This document shows positions 32,591 through 44,284 of a stretch of 64,000 nt of DNA, piece after piece. Numbering within the stretch: the first letter of the stretch is position 1; every line of letters begins with the position of its first letter. Location of the stretch: contig CAXFZM010000257.1 of assembly GCA_964007475.1 (NCBI GenBank), forward strand, positions 37,763 to 101,762, written 5' to 3'. This DNA is from Hybos culiciformis. Taxonomy: Eukaryota; Arthropoda; Insecta; Diptera; Hybotidae. Made by a program: the position numbers and the translations under genes. Under the pieces are notes generated by a model. It ran no database searches. It had not been told where the DNA came from and saw only the letters and a list, made by a program, of their open reading frames with translations.

Positions 32591-33004
32591 CTTTTCCGTT
32601 AGCCGGGCGCAAATGTACGGCGCAAAAAATTGTGAATCAAGACGCAAAACGAAGCAGAAATGTTACCGAAAATTTATGGTCATTAAAATTGAATAGTTTT
32701 TTCGTATATCGGGGCATGCGATACCTTTTTTTTTTTTTTTCTTGGCGCGCGATGCGAATGGGACGGGGACTCTGTAAATTTCTGCACAACTGATCGTTTT
32801 TTAAATTACACCAGTGGTGCAGAAATTTATAGACTCCCCGTCCCATTCGCATCGCGCGAAGCACGCCAAGAAAAAAAAAAAAAAGGTGACCGATACACGA
32901 AAAAACTATTCATTTTAAATGACTATAAGTTTTCGGCATCATTTCTGCTTCGCTTTGCATTTTAATTTTTTGCGCCGTACATTTGCGCCCGGCTAACGGA
33001 AAAG
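32591..33004. mobile_element. fold-back MITE with TA duplication
   Basis: Arms of about 180 bp are near-perfect inverses: CTTTTCCGTTAGCCGGGCGC on the left, and CGATGCGAATGGGACGGGGA further in. A ~50-bp loop lies near 32790. Both sides are bounded by TA (32589-32590 and 33005-33006), consistent with a Tc1/mariner-type insertion. The open frames at 32637-32864 and 32910-33128 are arms of the palindrome. Confidence 0.75.
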
Positions 33005-33318
33005 TACCCAAAAAAAAAACCACGAGCCGGGCCTGGGCCTGGGTATATGTTTTATTTTTTCTACAATTTTGCAAGTTTCTACTATAACAATGTTTTGTTA
33101 AGTTTATGTAAACTATACAAGTGGACAAAAAATTATGTCTGATTCAGACCATGGTATAACTTTAATGGAAACTCATAGAATAATTGAGGTTTTCCTGAAT
33201 TTTTTTACCTCGTGATTGGGAGATCAAAATAAAGTATATTAATTTAATTTTATTCCCTAGTCTAAAATTTCCAAAAAAAAATGGAATCTTATTTTTAAAT
33301 AATATATCTTTTTTTAGA

Positions 33319-33965
33319 TCTGGAGTCAAAGGAAACAGCGGACAAAAACCAATAAAAAGTCCATTAATAAAACGGGAGGAGGGCCGTTCAAAGAGAAAAT
33401 AATGACTCCATTAGAAGAGTACATCATTAATATTACACGGATTAATAATGAAATCAAAAAAAGATTTGGTGCTCTGGAAATACTTAAAAGTGAGAATGAA
33501 AATGAAACAGAGTTGGATTAAGAACTAAGTTTTATTCTGAGTGAGTGAGGAAGAAGAAGAATCTTCTTTAAAAGAAACTTCCCTCTTCAATTTTTTGGAT
33601 AAAGGTGATGATTTTCATGATGTAGATTTTTGGATAATGATATATTTGATGATATGTTAGTTGGCGAAAAGCCCAAAATAACGAAAAAAAAATTCAAATG
33701 AAATTTAGACGAAGACGAGAAGTTGAATTTGTTGAAAGAAGATTTAAAACCGCAAAAGAATTATCGGGAAGAAAAACTCAGATTATTAAAAACAAATATT
33801 AATAACAAAGATAATTTTTACAGATCAACTTTGGGCTACATGAAACAATGGTCTGAATTGCTAATGGAGAAAACAAGAGTAACTAACAATATCGACAAAC
33901 GTACATTAGAGCTTTATGAAATAGATTTGGAGTTAAGAAAATCGGAAAATCAAATAGCCTTATAG
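33319..33965 (+). pseudogene. Myb/SANT-like (NAIF1/Zeste-type) gene fragment
   Basis: From about 33319 the plus strand reads 'IWSQRKQRTKTNKKSINKTG' followed by GGP and 'LEEYIINITRI'. The end of a Myb/SANT-like domain followed by KTGGGP and an acidic tail is characteristic of regulators derived from Harbinger-type transposons. A stop follows at about 33520. A second frame at 33723-33965 has a charged helical C-terminus ('YMKQWSELLMEKTRVTNNID'). An upstream ATG at ~33136 may begin the domain in another exon. At least one frame change is needed, so this is a pseudogene or a poorly resolved multi-exon gene. Confidence 0.5.
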
Positions 33966-33969
33966 GCTT

Positions 33970-34680
33970 TCCAAACTAAGAATTTTATTCATGAATTAAA
34001 TCAGGTTATCCCTCAATTGAAAATTGCTGTTCACACCATGATTTTTTTTAACCCGGGTTAATTTTGTTGTTTTTTTATTTCAATTTTTTTTTGTTAATTT
34101 TCTAAATAAAAATTAGTGAATAAAATTTAATCAAAAATAATTAAAAAAATATATAAAAAAATTCTATAAGTGAAATAATCAATTTAAAATTAAAATTCGA
34201 AAAATAAAAATCACAAAAAAAAAAAAATTATTTTATTTTTAAGGTTTTTTTTTTAGCCATTTTGTTTTTTCTTTTTTTAATTATTGAAACGTACATGCCC
34301 AACCGATAATTTTTTGACGTAATCATAACATATCAGGACATTTTCATTTAATTTATCAGGTGAACCTGATTTAACTCTCATTTAACTCAACTTTAAAACA
34401 ATTTAATTTAATAATAAATATAATAAGTATTATAAAAATGACTGGAAGTCTGAAATGATATCAATCATTAATTGCAAAAAAAATATATTAAATGTTATTA
34501 AAAAGATGATTTTTAAGTGTGTCTCTTATTTTGACACCATAATTTTTATATATAAATATATAAATATATAAATATATGACAAAAGGAACGTTTTAAAAAA
34601 TTTTAGATGCTTTGCAAAAGAAGAGTGTTACCTATATTCAATTATTAAAAATATCATGACAAGTTAGAATACTATATTAT
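33970..34680. other. non-coding AT-rich DNA
   Basis: No gene. A short ATATAAATATATAA tandem lies at 34550-34578. Confidence 0.4.
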
Positions 34681-34685
34681 AATAA

Positions 34686-35095
34686 CCAGAGCCGGATTTT
34701 TATACGTTTTGCAAAAAATCTTAGAGGAAAAACAGATTTATAAAAATTATTAATCCGATATAGCGGTTTTTATAATATAAATACGATTTTTTGAACGATT
34801 TAAAGCCTTTTTATAGATCTACAAGGTTAAATTTTTTTTCATACGGTAAAAATTTATTCCATACGGTAAAATGTTAAAAAAAGTTAGATTTTTTTAATAA
34901 TTCTAAAGATTAATCCATGAACCAACAAAATACAAATCATGGAAGTCTGACAATAAAATTTTAATGTTTTTTCATAACCGTATTTTTTCATACGGCGTAT
35001 TATTTTTTTGATACGGCGTATTATTTTTTTCATACGGCGTATTTTTTTTTCATACGTAAACGTATGAAAATACCGTATGAAAATCCGCGCTCTAG
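34686..35095. mobile_element. hAT-like MITE with ATACGG repeats
   Basis: Left AGAGCCGGATTTTTATACG and right, reverse-complemented, AGAGCGCGGATTTTCATACG match as terminal inverted repeats. Inside, TTTCATACGGCGTATT-type units are repeated, especially 34970-35070. The flanks are AT-rich and only an approximate TAATAA duplication is visible. Confidence 0.55.
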
Positions 35096-35830
35096 TAATA
35101 ATAATAAGCGACTTACTAAATTTTAGAATTCAGGGTTTTCATAATATTAAGATTTATGTAGAAAACTTAAAAGCTTTTATTTTATTCTAAAAAACCCAAA
35201 TAAGACAGTAATAAGAAATTTATTAGTGTAAGTAAAAGAGCGATAGGTAAAATTTAACAAAGGCTTATTTAAAAAAAAAAAGAAGTTTTTTTGATAAAAA
35301 ACCAATAAATCTTGGAGTACTGTAAGGACTGTACATATCGATGAAACTTAGCTACCCAAAATATTAAATTTTATAGAGGTAGAGCACCTATGATACCTGT
35401 TTTGGCTCTCAAACCTGGTTATAATAGTTTAAAACCTCTTTCAGAAGAGTATGCTGTTGTTATGTTTGATGAAATTACATATACAATATAACCGATCATT
35501 CGGATTCTGTCGGGCATAGGTAGCATATTTATGCAGATAAATGGAAATGAGTCGACTTTTTGGATAAATAATATAATTATATGCATTTAAAAATATCCTA
35601 TAAACTCAAGTCTTGTTGCGATTACCGGTTTTCACACACAAAACCTAGAAAATTACTATAATAAAACTTGGCGTGATATGAAAACCCAAAAGATGTGCGT
35701 CGAGCTAATAGTACCCTATTTTACAATAAAATTATGTAAATTGGTACTTATAATGATTATTCGTTTAAAATAATATTGAATAATATTGAAAATTTAATAC
35801 TTTTAGTTTATTTCCATTTTTAATTTTTGC
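35096..35830. other. non-coding; weak transposase-like echoes
   Basis: No supportable gene. Between about 35375 and 35720 the plus strand has phrases reminiscent of a DDE transposase (a frame with 'YDTCFGSQTWL'-like content), but it is broken every few codons. Confidence 0.3.
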
Positions 35831-35838
35831 CATTTTTC

Positions 35839-38156
35839 TAGAGTTTCTGAAAAACCGCATTTTTGAAAACCGCGGTTTTCGGTTTTTAAATTCTAAAAAC
35901 CGCGGTTAACCGCGGTTTTCCAAATTTAAAAATAAAAAAAATAAAAAATACATTTAATGATTTCTTTAGTTTTTTTTTATTTATTTAAATAAAAAAATTT
36001 AAAAAAAATTAAACAATTTAACGATTTGTCAAAAAGTCTTGACCTTAATTTTGTGCAAAAATTAGCGCTGACTGAAAAAGTTCTTTCAGCATATGTGGAC
36101 GAGCATCTTATTGTGGAAAGCGCTTTATAAAGTAGGTCCAAATTTTTTGTTCGATCCGACGTTTTTCGAAATAAAGCAAATTCTTGTTTTAATAAAATTA
36201 AACTTTGTGAATGATCTTTGTCTGGCCCATTCATTACGTTTTCAATTTCTTTATTTATTTCATCTTGCAATGAGAGTTCGTAGTTATCTAAATTTGCATT
36301 TGAGGTACAATCAATTTGGGCAGATTCAATTATGACTCCTGTTTGATGAAGAAGACGGCTCAAAAGACTAATTGCTAATGCTAAATTTTCTTTGGTCGGA
36401 ATTTTTGTTGGATCAATAAGACATTTTGATAATTCAGTTAAGGATTTGTTTTCACGATCTTTTAGTCGTTTTTGAAAATTCATCAATAAATTGCTGCTTA
36501 TTTCCGATTTAATTGCACTTAATTTTATGAATAAAAAGTTTTCAACTCCTTGAGCAGTAAAAATATTTGCGTCATTCCGGCTAAGTGTTATTACTGCAGC
36601 ACTCATAGGAGATAATGTGTCCTTAAGAACTAATAAAAGATCAAAATTAATGTTTTCAATCAAGCCAAATGCGTTCAAATCTTTCAAAGTTTGAAGTAAG
36701 GGCTCTTTCAACATTGAAAACTTTTCTAACATTGGCTCAATTGAATTCCATCTAGTTCTTACATCCATCTAAATCTCAATTTCTTTATTGAATAATTCTT
36801 TTACTTTTTTTTGTAATATATCATTTTTAACTCGTGAAAGCCTAAAATATTTAACTACTTTTCTTACCATTTTGAGTTGTTCATGAATATTAAGGTCATC
36901 TTCAATCCCATCATATTTTTCACATGTAGCAATAGCCTTGTCTGAATCTGAACCATCTTCGTAAATATCTTCATCATTTTCACTTTCTTCTTCCACATTT
37001 TCATCGAGAAAATTGGTATAACATAATTGTTTATAAAAAGTATCTTGAACCGCTAAGTGAATTGAGTGATTAATGCATATAAATGGTTCTGCAGGACATT
37101 CTCGCCCGTATTTTTGCATGATCGGTGCACCGTCATGAGTTGAGCCAACTATAACATTTTCGAAACTTATGCTAAAACTTTTTAAAAGATTCTCAACTTT
37201 TTGAATTATTTCATTGGCATTACAAGTTCCCAGAATGCGTACTAAACCAAGATTGAAATTTAAATCTCCTTCTCCATGAACATTAATGTTTAAATATCGG
37301 CGACGTCTCGCACTTGTCCACTCATCTAACGTAATGCTAAATTTTGTTCCATTTTTTTTCAAATCAGCAAATCTTGCAATTGTTTTATTTTTTTTATCTT
37401 CATATTCCTTATAAATTAAATTCATCACATCAGATTCGCATTTTGGGAAAATTTGGTTGGAAAAACGGTCACCTATTGCCTGACGAATAAATGTTGATCT
37501 AGTTATGGCTCTTATAGTTATACCATCAAGGCATGCCATTTTTGCAATGACGGTTTTCATCTTATCTGGACGAAAATAATCAAATAAAGGTTTTTGTTTC
37601 TTAGAAACAGGTTGGTCATGGTCATTTTCTTCTAATTGAGTTTTGCTATTTATATTTGATATTTTGTGCACATTTTTTAAATGATTTTGCATTGCTCCAG
37701 TTGACCCTCGAACATTGCTAATTTTTGTGCTACATTTCATACAAATAACTTTTTTCTCGCCTTGTATTTTATTAAAATATCTCCAAACTACACTTTTTTC
37801 TGCCATTTTTCTGGAAGAATAGGAAATTTAATTTTTTTAATTATTTTTCAATTTAAAATTATTATTCTTTACTCACCTCACCTTACTTTGACGCTTAACA
37901 GAAATTGTTGATTTTTTTTTATATTTAAATATTCGCCTACTACTTAAATATGTATATTATATATGACCTACTAATAGTTTTTGAATTGTTACTTTGAGTT
38001 AAAACACAAAGCCTATTATGTATATTAAAATTTCGTAAATTTTTTTCTTCATTTAAAAACCGCAAAACCGCGGTTTTCTAGAGCAGTTTGCGGACGCGGT
38101 TTGGAATTAAAAAACCGCGATTTTACGGTTCGTATATATCCGCACCAGAAACTCTA
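35839..38156 (-). mobile_element. complete hAT transposon, 2.3 kb
   Basis: 11-bp terminal inverted repeats TAGAGTTTCTG/CAGAAACTCTA, flanked by a perfect 8-bp duplication CATTTTTC (35831-35838 and 38157-38164). Both subterminal regions carry several copies of the palindrome ACCGCGGT, likely transposase binding sites. It contains a near-intact transposase on the minus strand. Confidence 0.95.
35977..37806 (-). CDS. hAT transposase, intact except one TAG
   Basis: 609 codons in one frame, interrupted only by TAG at 36769-36771 (345 codons before it, 263 after). The N-terminus has a BED zinc finger at residues ~8-50 ('VWRYFNKIQGEKKVICMKC' with CxxC and HLKNVH). The core includes 'FSITLDEWTSARRRRYLNIN', 'VGSTHDGAPIM' and 'CINHSIHLAVQD', the D and CxxH-like segments of hAT transposases. 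The C-terminus has the dimerisation domain ('SSTYAERTFSVSANFCTKL'). The stop lies just before 'MDVRTRWNS', a conserved stretch in the family, so it is almost certainly a point mutation. With clean termini and target duplication, this copy is recent. Confidence 0.9.
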
Positions 38157-38164
38157 CATTTTTC

Positions 38165-38877
38165 ACTTTAAAATTTTCTACTTTAATTTTGTGAATCGTA
38201 TCCTTTTTTTTTTTTTTTTTTTTATCGGCATAAAGTTCTTGTGATTTATTAATATGGTATTGGCATATCTTAAATATTATTTCGGCCCTTTCGATGTATA
38301 ACTTTATATTTTTAAATTTAATATTTAAAACTCAACGTATTTAAATTATATATTCGCAATAGTGCACGATTGAATTTATTTGCAAAAGGTCAGCTACATG
38401 ATAATTTATTACTCTTTTATTTAATGGAAAATATGATATTAGTCTTAGATCACAGTAAAACTTTTATAATCATCGATTAATGTGTAATTCCGTATAAATG
38501 AGTTCGAACATTAATAGATTTAAAACAAATATATAACATTTATTTTAAACAAAATAGAGATATTTAATATCAGACGAATAAAAATAAATTAAAAACTGTT
38601 TATTTTTATTTAAAAAAATGGTGCACTTAAAGATAAAATTCATTTTTTATATCTGAATTAATTATAAAAGCAAAACGAACTATCAGATAATTTTATATTA
38701 GATCATAAGCGTTTTTCTTATAAGAATTTACAGGCTTATATCTGTTTTGCAATATTATAATTTATTCTATAAAAATTTACTTCATATTAAAAGAAGTCTA
38801 TGAACGTCTACTAGCATTAAATATTTAATAGTTTTTCAATATTTTTAAATATCTTCAACGCTAATTTAATGTATTAG
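38165..38877. other. start of the decayed block, no defined gene
   Basis: Scattered open pieces of 20-30 codons on the plus strand, such as one near 38400-38470 ('LLLFYLMENMILVLDHSKTF'), are interrupted by stops. The composition already resembles the following block: fewer homopolymer runs, no repeats. Confidence 0.35.
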
Positions 38878-39443
38878 TTTGAAGAACGTTTAGCAATCTT
38901 TCTGAAACGTCCACGGTCAAAAGATTTCGTATCAACACCAGAATCACTTGCTATATGTAGTTTTGTAAATAAATAATCTTTAAGATCTTATTCTGTCAAA
39001 TGCGTATATTGCAAAAAACATCCTGAAGATTCGGTAAAGAGTGATATTGCAATACACGAGCATATATCACATAAATCAGATTGCCCTTTCTTTAACCCAC
39101 ACAAAATAAAATCTCGCCAAATTATATCCCGAGGATTGAATCAATCACCAATCAAAAAAGTATTTGTAAATATGACTTTGAAAAAGGTGTATCTTTCATA
39201 TTTTGTTATAAATGAGGTTCTGTTAATCAAAATCTTGTGTGTAAAATAAAAACAAGTTTTAAACTAGATTTGGGAGAATTAAATAAGCACTATTTTATAG
39301 GATTGATCAAAGGAGATTATGTTGATCAAATAAATGATTTTATATCGTTTGATATTGAGCTTTCAAAAGAAATTGTAGAAATTTGTAAATATATTATTCA
39401 AAGTGACGAGATAGGCAAGCCATTTGAAACATTTGTAATGTAG
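38878..39443 (+). pseudogene. BIR-domain (IAP/survivin-type) gene remnant
   Basis: One plus-strand frame from 38878 contains a BIR domain interrupted by a single TAA at 38974-38976 and is otherwise open to 39249. N-terminal BIR hallmarks are present ('RLAIFLKRPRSKDFV', 'ESLAICSF'). The zinc ligands then follow with canonical spacing, C-x2-C-x16-H-x6-C, ending HKSDCPFF. A second frame at 39237-39443 (68 codons, charged/helical) probably continues the protein after a frame change. BIR domains occur in animal IAPs and survivin, in microsporidian and yeast homologues, and in IAPs of insect large DNA viruses; the sequence alone does not decide among these. No RING finger was seen. Short, intronless and broken: a pseudogene. 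No restored sequence is given. Confidence 0.65.
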
Positions 39444-39676
39444 AAAGCATTTTTAATGAAGGTATAGAAGATATTGAATAAATATTTATTTTTATAGGAA
39501 TGAGCAATAATATTAAAATTTAAACTATAGATCTATAAAGGACTTGGACATGTGTCATATTAATAGAATATTCTATAAAAACGAAGTGAAGAAAATTCTA
39601 GAATAAAAAAACATACTTATTAAATAATTATTTATCCCCCATACATATCGAACAATTTTTAGAAAGTCTTATTCTG

Positions 39677-40535
39677 ATGGATAAACAGGCTTTAATAAAA
39701 TTTTTATTTGAAAAAAAACTAATCCCAAGTAAACAAATATTAGCAGATTGCAATAACGAAATGGGGTTAATTAAAACTATTATCAGACAATATAGTTGGT
39801 TATGAGTGGAGGTGTAATTAATACACATGTCCGAAATATCAACATACGAGATCCATCAGAAAGAATTCTTTTCTCCAGAAATTTAGAATTAATACGAAAC
39901 TCGTAATAAAAATATCGATGTTCTGGTCGCAATGTATACAGCAAGTTGAAATACTGAAAAACATTACTATTTCGCGAACCACATTAAATGAATTAAAAAA
40001 TTTGATTATAGAAGTATTAAAAAAAATATTTTATTGATCATTCAATTAAATGGTACAGGTTGCATTGTCCAAGTAGATAAGACTATGATTAACCATAAGG
40101 TGTGAAGGCTCATAAAGGTAGACTAACAGTTAATCAAACACGGCTTTTAACCGTAATAGAACCATCTTCAACACCATCAACCGGATATGCTTGTATTATA
40201 CCAAATAAAAGATCAGAAACGCTAATTCCTATTATTTCTAAAGTGGTTAGAAATAATTCTATAATCCATTCTGATAACTTAACTCATATATACAATTATA
40301 GGATATTAAATGAATATAGTCATAGATCGGTTTGCATTAAGTATTTTTTTGTAGATAGAAACACTGGTGTTCATACACAAAATGTCGAAAGTTACAATAA
40401 TAAAATCAAACTTGGTATTAAAAAAAAACTAAAGGATTAACAGATGTTTCTAGACAGAATTATTACGTTGAATTTATGTTTTTAGATAATTTTAAAACGA
40501 GTGCACTTGAAAAAATACTAGAGTTTATAAAATAA
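39677..40535 (+). pseudogene. Merlin/ISXO2-like (IS1595-type) transposase, broken
   Basis: The first frame starts at the ATG at 39677 ('MDKQALIKFLFEKKLIPSKQ') and includes CN-EM, followed in shifted frames by 'YEWRCN' and 'WSQCIQQVEILKN'. The core has 'CIVQVDKTMINHK' (first Asp), then in the frame at 40102-40440 'GYACIIPNKRSETLIPIIS', 'NSIIHSDNLTHIYNYR' (second Asp) and 'GVHTQNVESYNNKIK' (Glu). The triad D, D, E in this spacing is typical of Merlin/ISXO2-like transposases. The end 'YYVEFMFLDNFKT' is in yet another frame. At least four lesions; inactive. It could be the element's own copy or part of the decayed donor genome. Terminal repeats were not found. Confidence 0.75.
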
Positions 40536-40920
40536 ATAGTTTTCTTATAATTTTTTTATTTTCTTTACATGGATCGTTTACAGGGCGGGCGCCAAATGGA
40601 TATAATACGAAATGTGTAATAAAGTTGATTTTATTTGTGATTAATATTTAAGTTATACAAATGCCATTAAGCATTTTTTATAATATTTGACAGGATCGCG
40701 CCATATTTTAAATGTCTGAAACTGTTTTAAAACCATATAAAAACAATTGACGTAGTTTTGAAATATAGTATAGTAAAATAATTATATACGTAAGTGATTT
40801 GCGTCATACTTTTATGTTATTGAATTTACTTTTGTTTATTACTAAAGTTAACTGAAAAATATAATTTTAAAAAAAACAAAAGCAATATATATTCGTTGAT
40901 AAAACATCAAAAATAAAATC
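40536..40920. other. decayed block, nothing definable
   Basis: No open stretch above about 30 codons and no repeat recognised. Confidence 0.4.
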
Positions 40921-41932
40921 CAATATGATTTAGCCTTTGAGCTACATGTTCTATTCTGGAATGAAAAGATCATACATAAAATAACAAAAGAAAATGCTCT
41001 AAAACTTAATTGAAAATTATTACTCATTAATTGTTAATATTTCATTTATTGTGTAATGATTTAGAAATTACCTGTTTATAAATTAATTTTATTTTTTATC
41101 GCTTCTATATATAATATACTATTATGAAAAGAATTTACTGTAAGTTCATTTTTCTACATATAATAAAATTCATATTGTTAAGATTCTTCTCGAAAATCTG
41201 TAAGAAATATTCAAAATGACATTTTTCGAATTTTCAATATCTCCTTTATTCAATAAAACAACCACGTCATTAAAATCTATTTTGGTTTATAAATAATTTG
41301 GTACAAGAGTGATCCTGTTATTGAATTTCTTCCAGGATGTAGATCCGGAGAAGCAAGTACTGGAATCTATACATTTTATTTAAAATTTTTAGAACCAGAG
41401 TCGTTAAAATAACTTAAGGACTTCTATGGATTTATTATTATAAATTTGAGCTCTTTTAACGAAAAAAAAGTAAAATGAATGATGTTAAGCCAACTAAATT
41501 CGTAATAAATTGATAAGTGTTTTCAAAAATCACAGGGCGTAGAAGATACGTTTTATTTCTTAAATTAGAAATTTGATAATAAAATTTTTTTAAATTAATT
41601 AACATATCAGAAGGTTTAATTTGTTTTTTTTTTTTTTATAAAAAAGAAAAAAAATACGGCGTCTACTCATAGAAAAAAAATCTAAGTCTATTTGATGTTG
41701 ATTTTATATCAAAGAACATATATGATAAAATAGTATTATGAATAAATATTTTTGATTTAATGTTGAAAAAAATAAAATCATTAGAAATTTTAAACTTACC
41801 TTTTTAAATATCTTATTTTAGAAACAAAGAGTCTCAAAATATACCAACTTTCCAAAATCTATTTTTAAAAATTACACATAAGGGAAACTTCTTACTAAAT
41901 ATATATAAGAATATTAAATAAATCATATCGTA
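40921..41932 (+). pseudogene. decayed unrecognised coding sequence
   Basis: Plus-strand open pieces follow one another: 40921-41010 ('YDLAFELHVLFWNEKIIHKI'), 41219-41293 ('FEFSISPLFNKTTTSLKSI'), 41302-41478 ('VIEFLPGCRSGEASTGIYTF', one internal stop) and 41682-41932 ('NIPTFQNLFLKITHKGN', two stops). They need frame changes between them. Residue use is protein-like and stops are far rarer than expected in DNA this AT-rich. No family recognised. Confidence 0.4.
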
Positions 41933-42115
41933 TTTGGTTTTAAATAAAATATATAATAGGTATTTCAGATGTTTTTATTTACAAATCCTAATAAATGAAC
42001 TAGAAGAAAAATATATAATAATACGCTTAAAACATGTGTATAATGTATTTATATTGTTATATTTTAATTTTATAGATATAAAATATTTGTAGACTTATTT
42101 TTTGAATAGTTTTAA

Positions 42116-42367
42116 AGAATAAAAGGAACTCGGGCTGTAATATCTTCAACAGGCGCTATCAGAAACTACATGATTAACACTAGCTGTCTACTATATTCAA
42201 TATTGTATATTACTATTTTATATTATGCTTCATCAAAAGTTGTTTTTGTAGGTCGTAAAAAATATTTTTTCCTAATCAGCGCAGAAAGTACTTTGTTAAA
42301 TATTGGTTTGCATGAACATAACGTTATATGTTCTATAACTAGATATAAAAAAAAGTATATAAAATGA
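42116..42367 (+). pseudogene. open 83-codon remnant, membrane-like
   Basis: Open from 42116 to the stop at 42365. Begins 'GTRAVISSTGAIRNYMINTS', followed by a hydrophobic stretch (LLYSILYITILYY) that could be a membrane segment. Not recognised. No convincing start. Confidence 0.3.
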
Positions 42368-43045
42368 TAAAATTGATGTTTAAAAGTAAACATAACTAGG
42401 CCATAATACATTAATTGATGTAATAAATCGATCGTATATAGATATTAGGAATAAAGTTGTATAATCTATATGGAATGAATTAACTAATTGAACATGTTTT
42501 TATGTAATTCTAATAGCATAAATAAATAAAATTGGAAAATTAAATAATATAATTATTTCTTTATCAAACAAAAAAAATAATAGGAGACTAGAGAAATAAT
42601 ACATTTATATTTAAGAAACACCAATAAACTATCGTCAATGATTTCATGGAACAAAATTTGTGTGATTTTTCTATAGAATAGCAATATTATATATTGTAAT
42701 TCGAATTCTCAATTTTTTTTATAAAATTTATTAACATTCTGTATTTAACTTCGTATACCTTTGCACGTATGGCAAATATAAAAATTGAAATTTTTTTTTT
42801 CTAGAAAGCATTATTATATGTAGTTCTCACAAACTAAATACTTATTTATATATCGATTTAAACTATAGAAATTAATGATTCTCTAAAGTATTAGAGTAAA
42901 AGGCCGAACCGCATTCGATTGCATTCGAAAATTTAACCGTTTTGAATAATTAAGTTTAATAAATTGTAAACTTTTAAAATATCAAAACAGATAATTTCGA
43001 TAACTAATCAGTGGTGCGTTCTTAAAATTGTTTAATCATTCGCAT
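42368..43045. other. decayed block, short open pieces only
   Basis: Only 25-30 codon pieces (for example 'REIIHLYLRNTNKLSSMISW' near 42590). No repeat or known element. Confidence 0.35.
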
Positions 43046-43046
43046 T

Positions 43047-43101
<55 letters not shown>

Positions 43102-43102
43102 T
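43046..43102. repeat. (ATTT)n microsatellite, possibly a LINE tail
   Basis: About fourteen ATTT units, then AGTTTAGCTCAAACTTTTTA. The LINE 3' end at 60.96 kb has (ATTT)n followed by AGTTAGCTTAACTCAAGC, so this may be a truncated minus-strand LINE 3' end. Confidence 0.7.
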
Positions 43103-43514
43103 AGTTTAGCTCAAACTTTTTACATTGGCTAAAGGAGATCAATTTAAAAAAGATATAATTTACTTTATTGTTTCTATTATCTACAAAAGTTTAATTTCCA
43201 AATCGAAAATCAAAGTTTTATTTAAAATTCTTGTTTTTTAAAAATTAAAGGTTGAATCGCAATGTGTCTAATAATTATCAGCTGAATAATAGTGCATTTT
43301 AATTGTGAATCTATTCAAACACATCAATATCGGTTATTCTCTAAAATTACCAATTTGATATTATAATGAAAATATCAATGCCGATTTTATTATTTATAAG
43401 GATGGATTTGGTTTTGATATTATTTTAGTGCATTTAAATGTAATGTGTTATCAAAAGAGTTTTTATTTTATAAAAAAATATGTTCGATCCATAAATTTTC
43501 CGTTGAAAGTATGA

Positions 43515-43676
43515 TCGTTTTTTATTGATATAAAAAATACACCGGTTATGAAAAGTAAAAAATCTTCCTTAGTTTACTGTTTGCAGATCCATATTGAAGG
43601 TACAAAAAGATGCATACTATCTGAGTTCCAATTATTTAGGTACTTTAAAAATTTAATTAACGAATCAATCTTTTAA
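43515..43676 (+). pseudogene. open 53-codon remnant
   Basis: Open frame with protein-like content ('SSLVYCLQIHIEGTKRCILS', 'FQLFRYFKNLINES'). Short and unrecognised; part of the decayed block. Confidence 0.3.
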
Positions 43677-44284
43677 AGAAAATAAAGTACAAACAAAACT
43701 GATATATATTTTTAGAGAGTAATTAAATACTTCAAAACGTTATAGAAAGATCCGTGCTAAATGTTTTGTAATTTTTCATATAAAACTAAATATGTTTTTT
43801 TTATATTTTTTAATCCGATTTTTTAATTAAACTTTGTATTTATGTTTACGAGGATTAAAAGTATTCAGAACATTTTTTTAGTTTTCTCATAATAGATATT
43901 ACCTAAAAATTGCGATAAGTTGTTTTTTTTTAGAAATTATATAAAATCCAAATAATATATAGATTAGGGCTTCTCATTTCCCGCAATTTTCAAATCCCGG
44001 GATCCCGGGACAAAATTTTTCATATTCCCGGGATCCCGGATTTTTTTTATAAGCACAAATTAAAAAAAAAAATTATCTCATAAAATATTGCCATGCTCTC
44101 GATCCACTTCAACTTGACATGATGGGGTTACCTAAGTTGATATTTTACATAAAAACAAAGAAAAATACAGCATTATAAAAAATTAGTTAACAACTTGAAA
44201 TTTGCTTTCTAATCCTCAAACTTCGATTATTTTAATTAAATTTTAATTCTACATATATTAAACTGCACTTATTTATTTTTTAAA

